Source of the DNA: Aspidapion aeneum
Taxonomy: Eukaryota > Arthropoda > Insecta > Coleoptera > Brentidae
Reading direction: 5' to 3'
Assembly (NCBI GenBank): GCA_963576565.1
Contig: CAUYVT010000055.1
Location: 1 to 64,000, forward strand
Length of the DNA: 64,000 nucleotides
This document shows positions 63,509 to 64,000 of this stretch, piece by piece (positions within the stretch are counted from its first letter, which is position 1; the number at the start of each line of letters is the position of its first letter). Under the pieces are notes generated by a model that was not told the DNA's origin, searched no databases, and was given only the letters and a program-made list of their open reading frames with translations. The position numbers and the translations under genes are program-made.

Positions 63509-64000
63509 GTCTGTCTGTCTCTGAAGAAATTAGGGTGAGGGGGGGAACTCTGAGCAAGTGTCTCCCAACATTTTTTTATGAAAAATCGTGGTGCAAAATT
63601 TTAAACGGGAAAACGGAAGTAAAATATATTAACGGCGTTTGTAACTAAATCCACGGAGTAATAGGCAATTTTTTTTTAAGTATCCTAGTAGAAACCATGG
63701 TCATTATTTTTATAGTTATTTGACAACCATCTTCGACGATATAAGAAACATATCTCAATTAGACTTTCATTATTTTTAAAATTGCGCATAGAACACAAAA
63801 ACGTACTATATAAAAAAATTTACTATGCATACGTTACCCTAATTATTAAACTTCACCACTGCACCACAAACAGTTGAAAAAGATTTATAAATGTGAAATG
63901 GCGAAACAGTAAAAGTACGTCTGTTCAAAAACAAAAAAGGCTATAAATATTTTTATCGGACCTCGCTTGTCGTTTTTTTGGATCCAAATTTTTTTGTTAA
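63509..64000. other. Intron sequence, nothing recognised
   Basis: AT-rich, no gene or repeat border seen. Confidence 0.45.

Noticed and set aside
61424..64000. Walker A exon of the ABCA gene
   Set aside because: I looked for a G-x-x-G-x-G-K-T-T coding block with a phase-1 donor on the minus strand and did not see one; it probably lies beyond the window.

Overview
The window looks like AT-rich nuclear DNA of an arthropod, most likely an insect. A beetle or similar species with a repeat-rich genome would fit, but I cannot name the species. It shows spliced exons with GT..AG borders, 10-32 kb introns, BEL/Pao and Gypsy LTR retrotransposons, Tigger, hAT and Tc1/mariner-type debris, foldback elements and tRNA-derived modules. 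No bacterial, plasmid or CRISPR features were seen. Repeat identities and copy counts below are by eye, not computed.

The only host gene I can support is on the minus strand and crosses the whole window. Five exons (61423-61272, 28875-28720, 15754-15544, 4710-4443, 336-269) keep reading phase across four introns. They encode the first nucleotide-binding domain of an ABCA-subfamily transporter, from just after Walker A through the Q-loop, the ABC signature, Walker B with D-loop, the H-loop and the C-terminal regulatory segment, into an acidic linker. The Walker A exon and first membrane half lie beyond 64000; the second half of the protein lies before position 1. Everything else is intronic and dominated by mobile DNA.

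Layout. Intron 269-4710 side: a hAT-like non-autonomous element (544-1698) and a Tc1/mariner-like element (1827-4367) that carries a 140-bp-arm hairpin and about eight 142-bp tandem units. Intron 4711-15543: BEL1 (5418-12496, minus; 412-bp LTRs), a palindromic element (12528-12883) and a 219-bp MITE with perfect 8-bp target duplication (13675-13893). Intron 15755-28719: a (TA)n tract, BEL2 (16731-23864, plus; 481-bp LTRs, TSD AAGTA) and an inverted-repeat composite around a Tigger remnant (26419-27018). Intron 28876-61271: a truncated BEL4 (29045-31764, plus), a 5.4-kb foldback element with GC-rich caps and 9-bp target duplication (32553-37955), a second foldback (40085-41962), a decayed CXC-tailed protein pseudogene (42365-43375), and a Gypsy element (46651-60145, minus, TSD ATAT) whose 3' LTR was interrupted by BEL3 (46661-53544, TSD CGGGT).

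The mobile elements work independently of the host gene. BEL1, BEL3 and Gypsy are in the same orientation as the ABCA transcript; BEL2 and BEL4 are antisense. BEL3 has an uninterrupted gag-pol frame. BEL1, BEL2, BEL4 and Gypsy each have a frame break, a stop or a changed catalytic residue. Near-identical LTR pairs in BEL1, BEL2 and Gypsy point to recent insertions. The most unusual structure is the 32553-37955 foldback element: long inverted arms of 130-bp tandem units, capped by 14-bp GGCGCC-bearing repeats.
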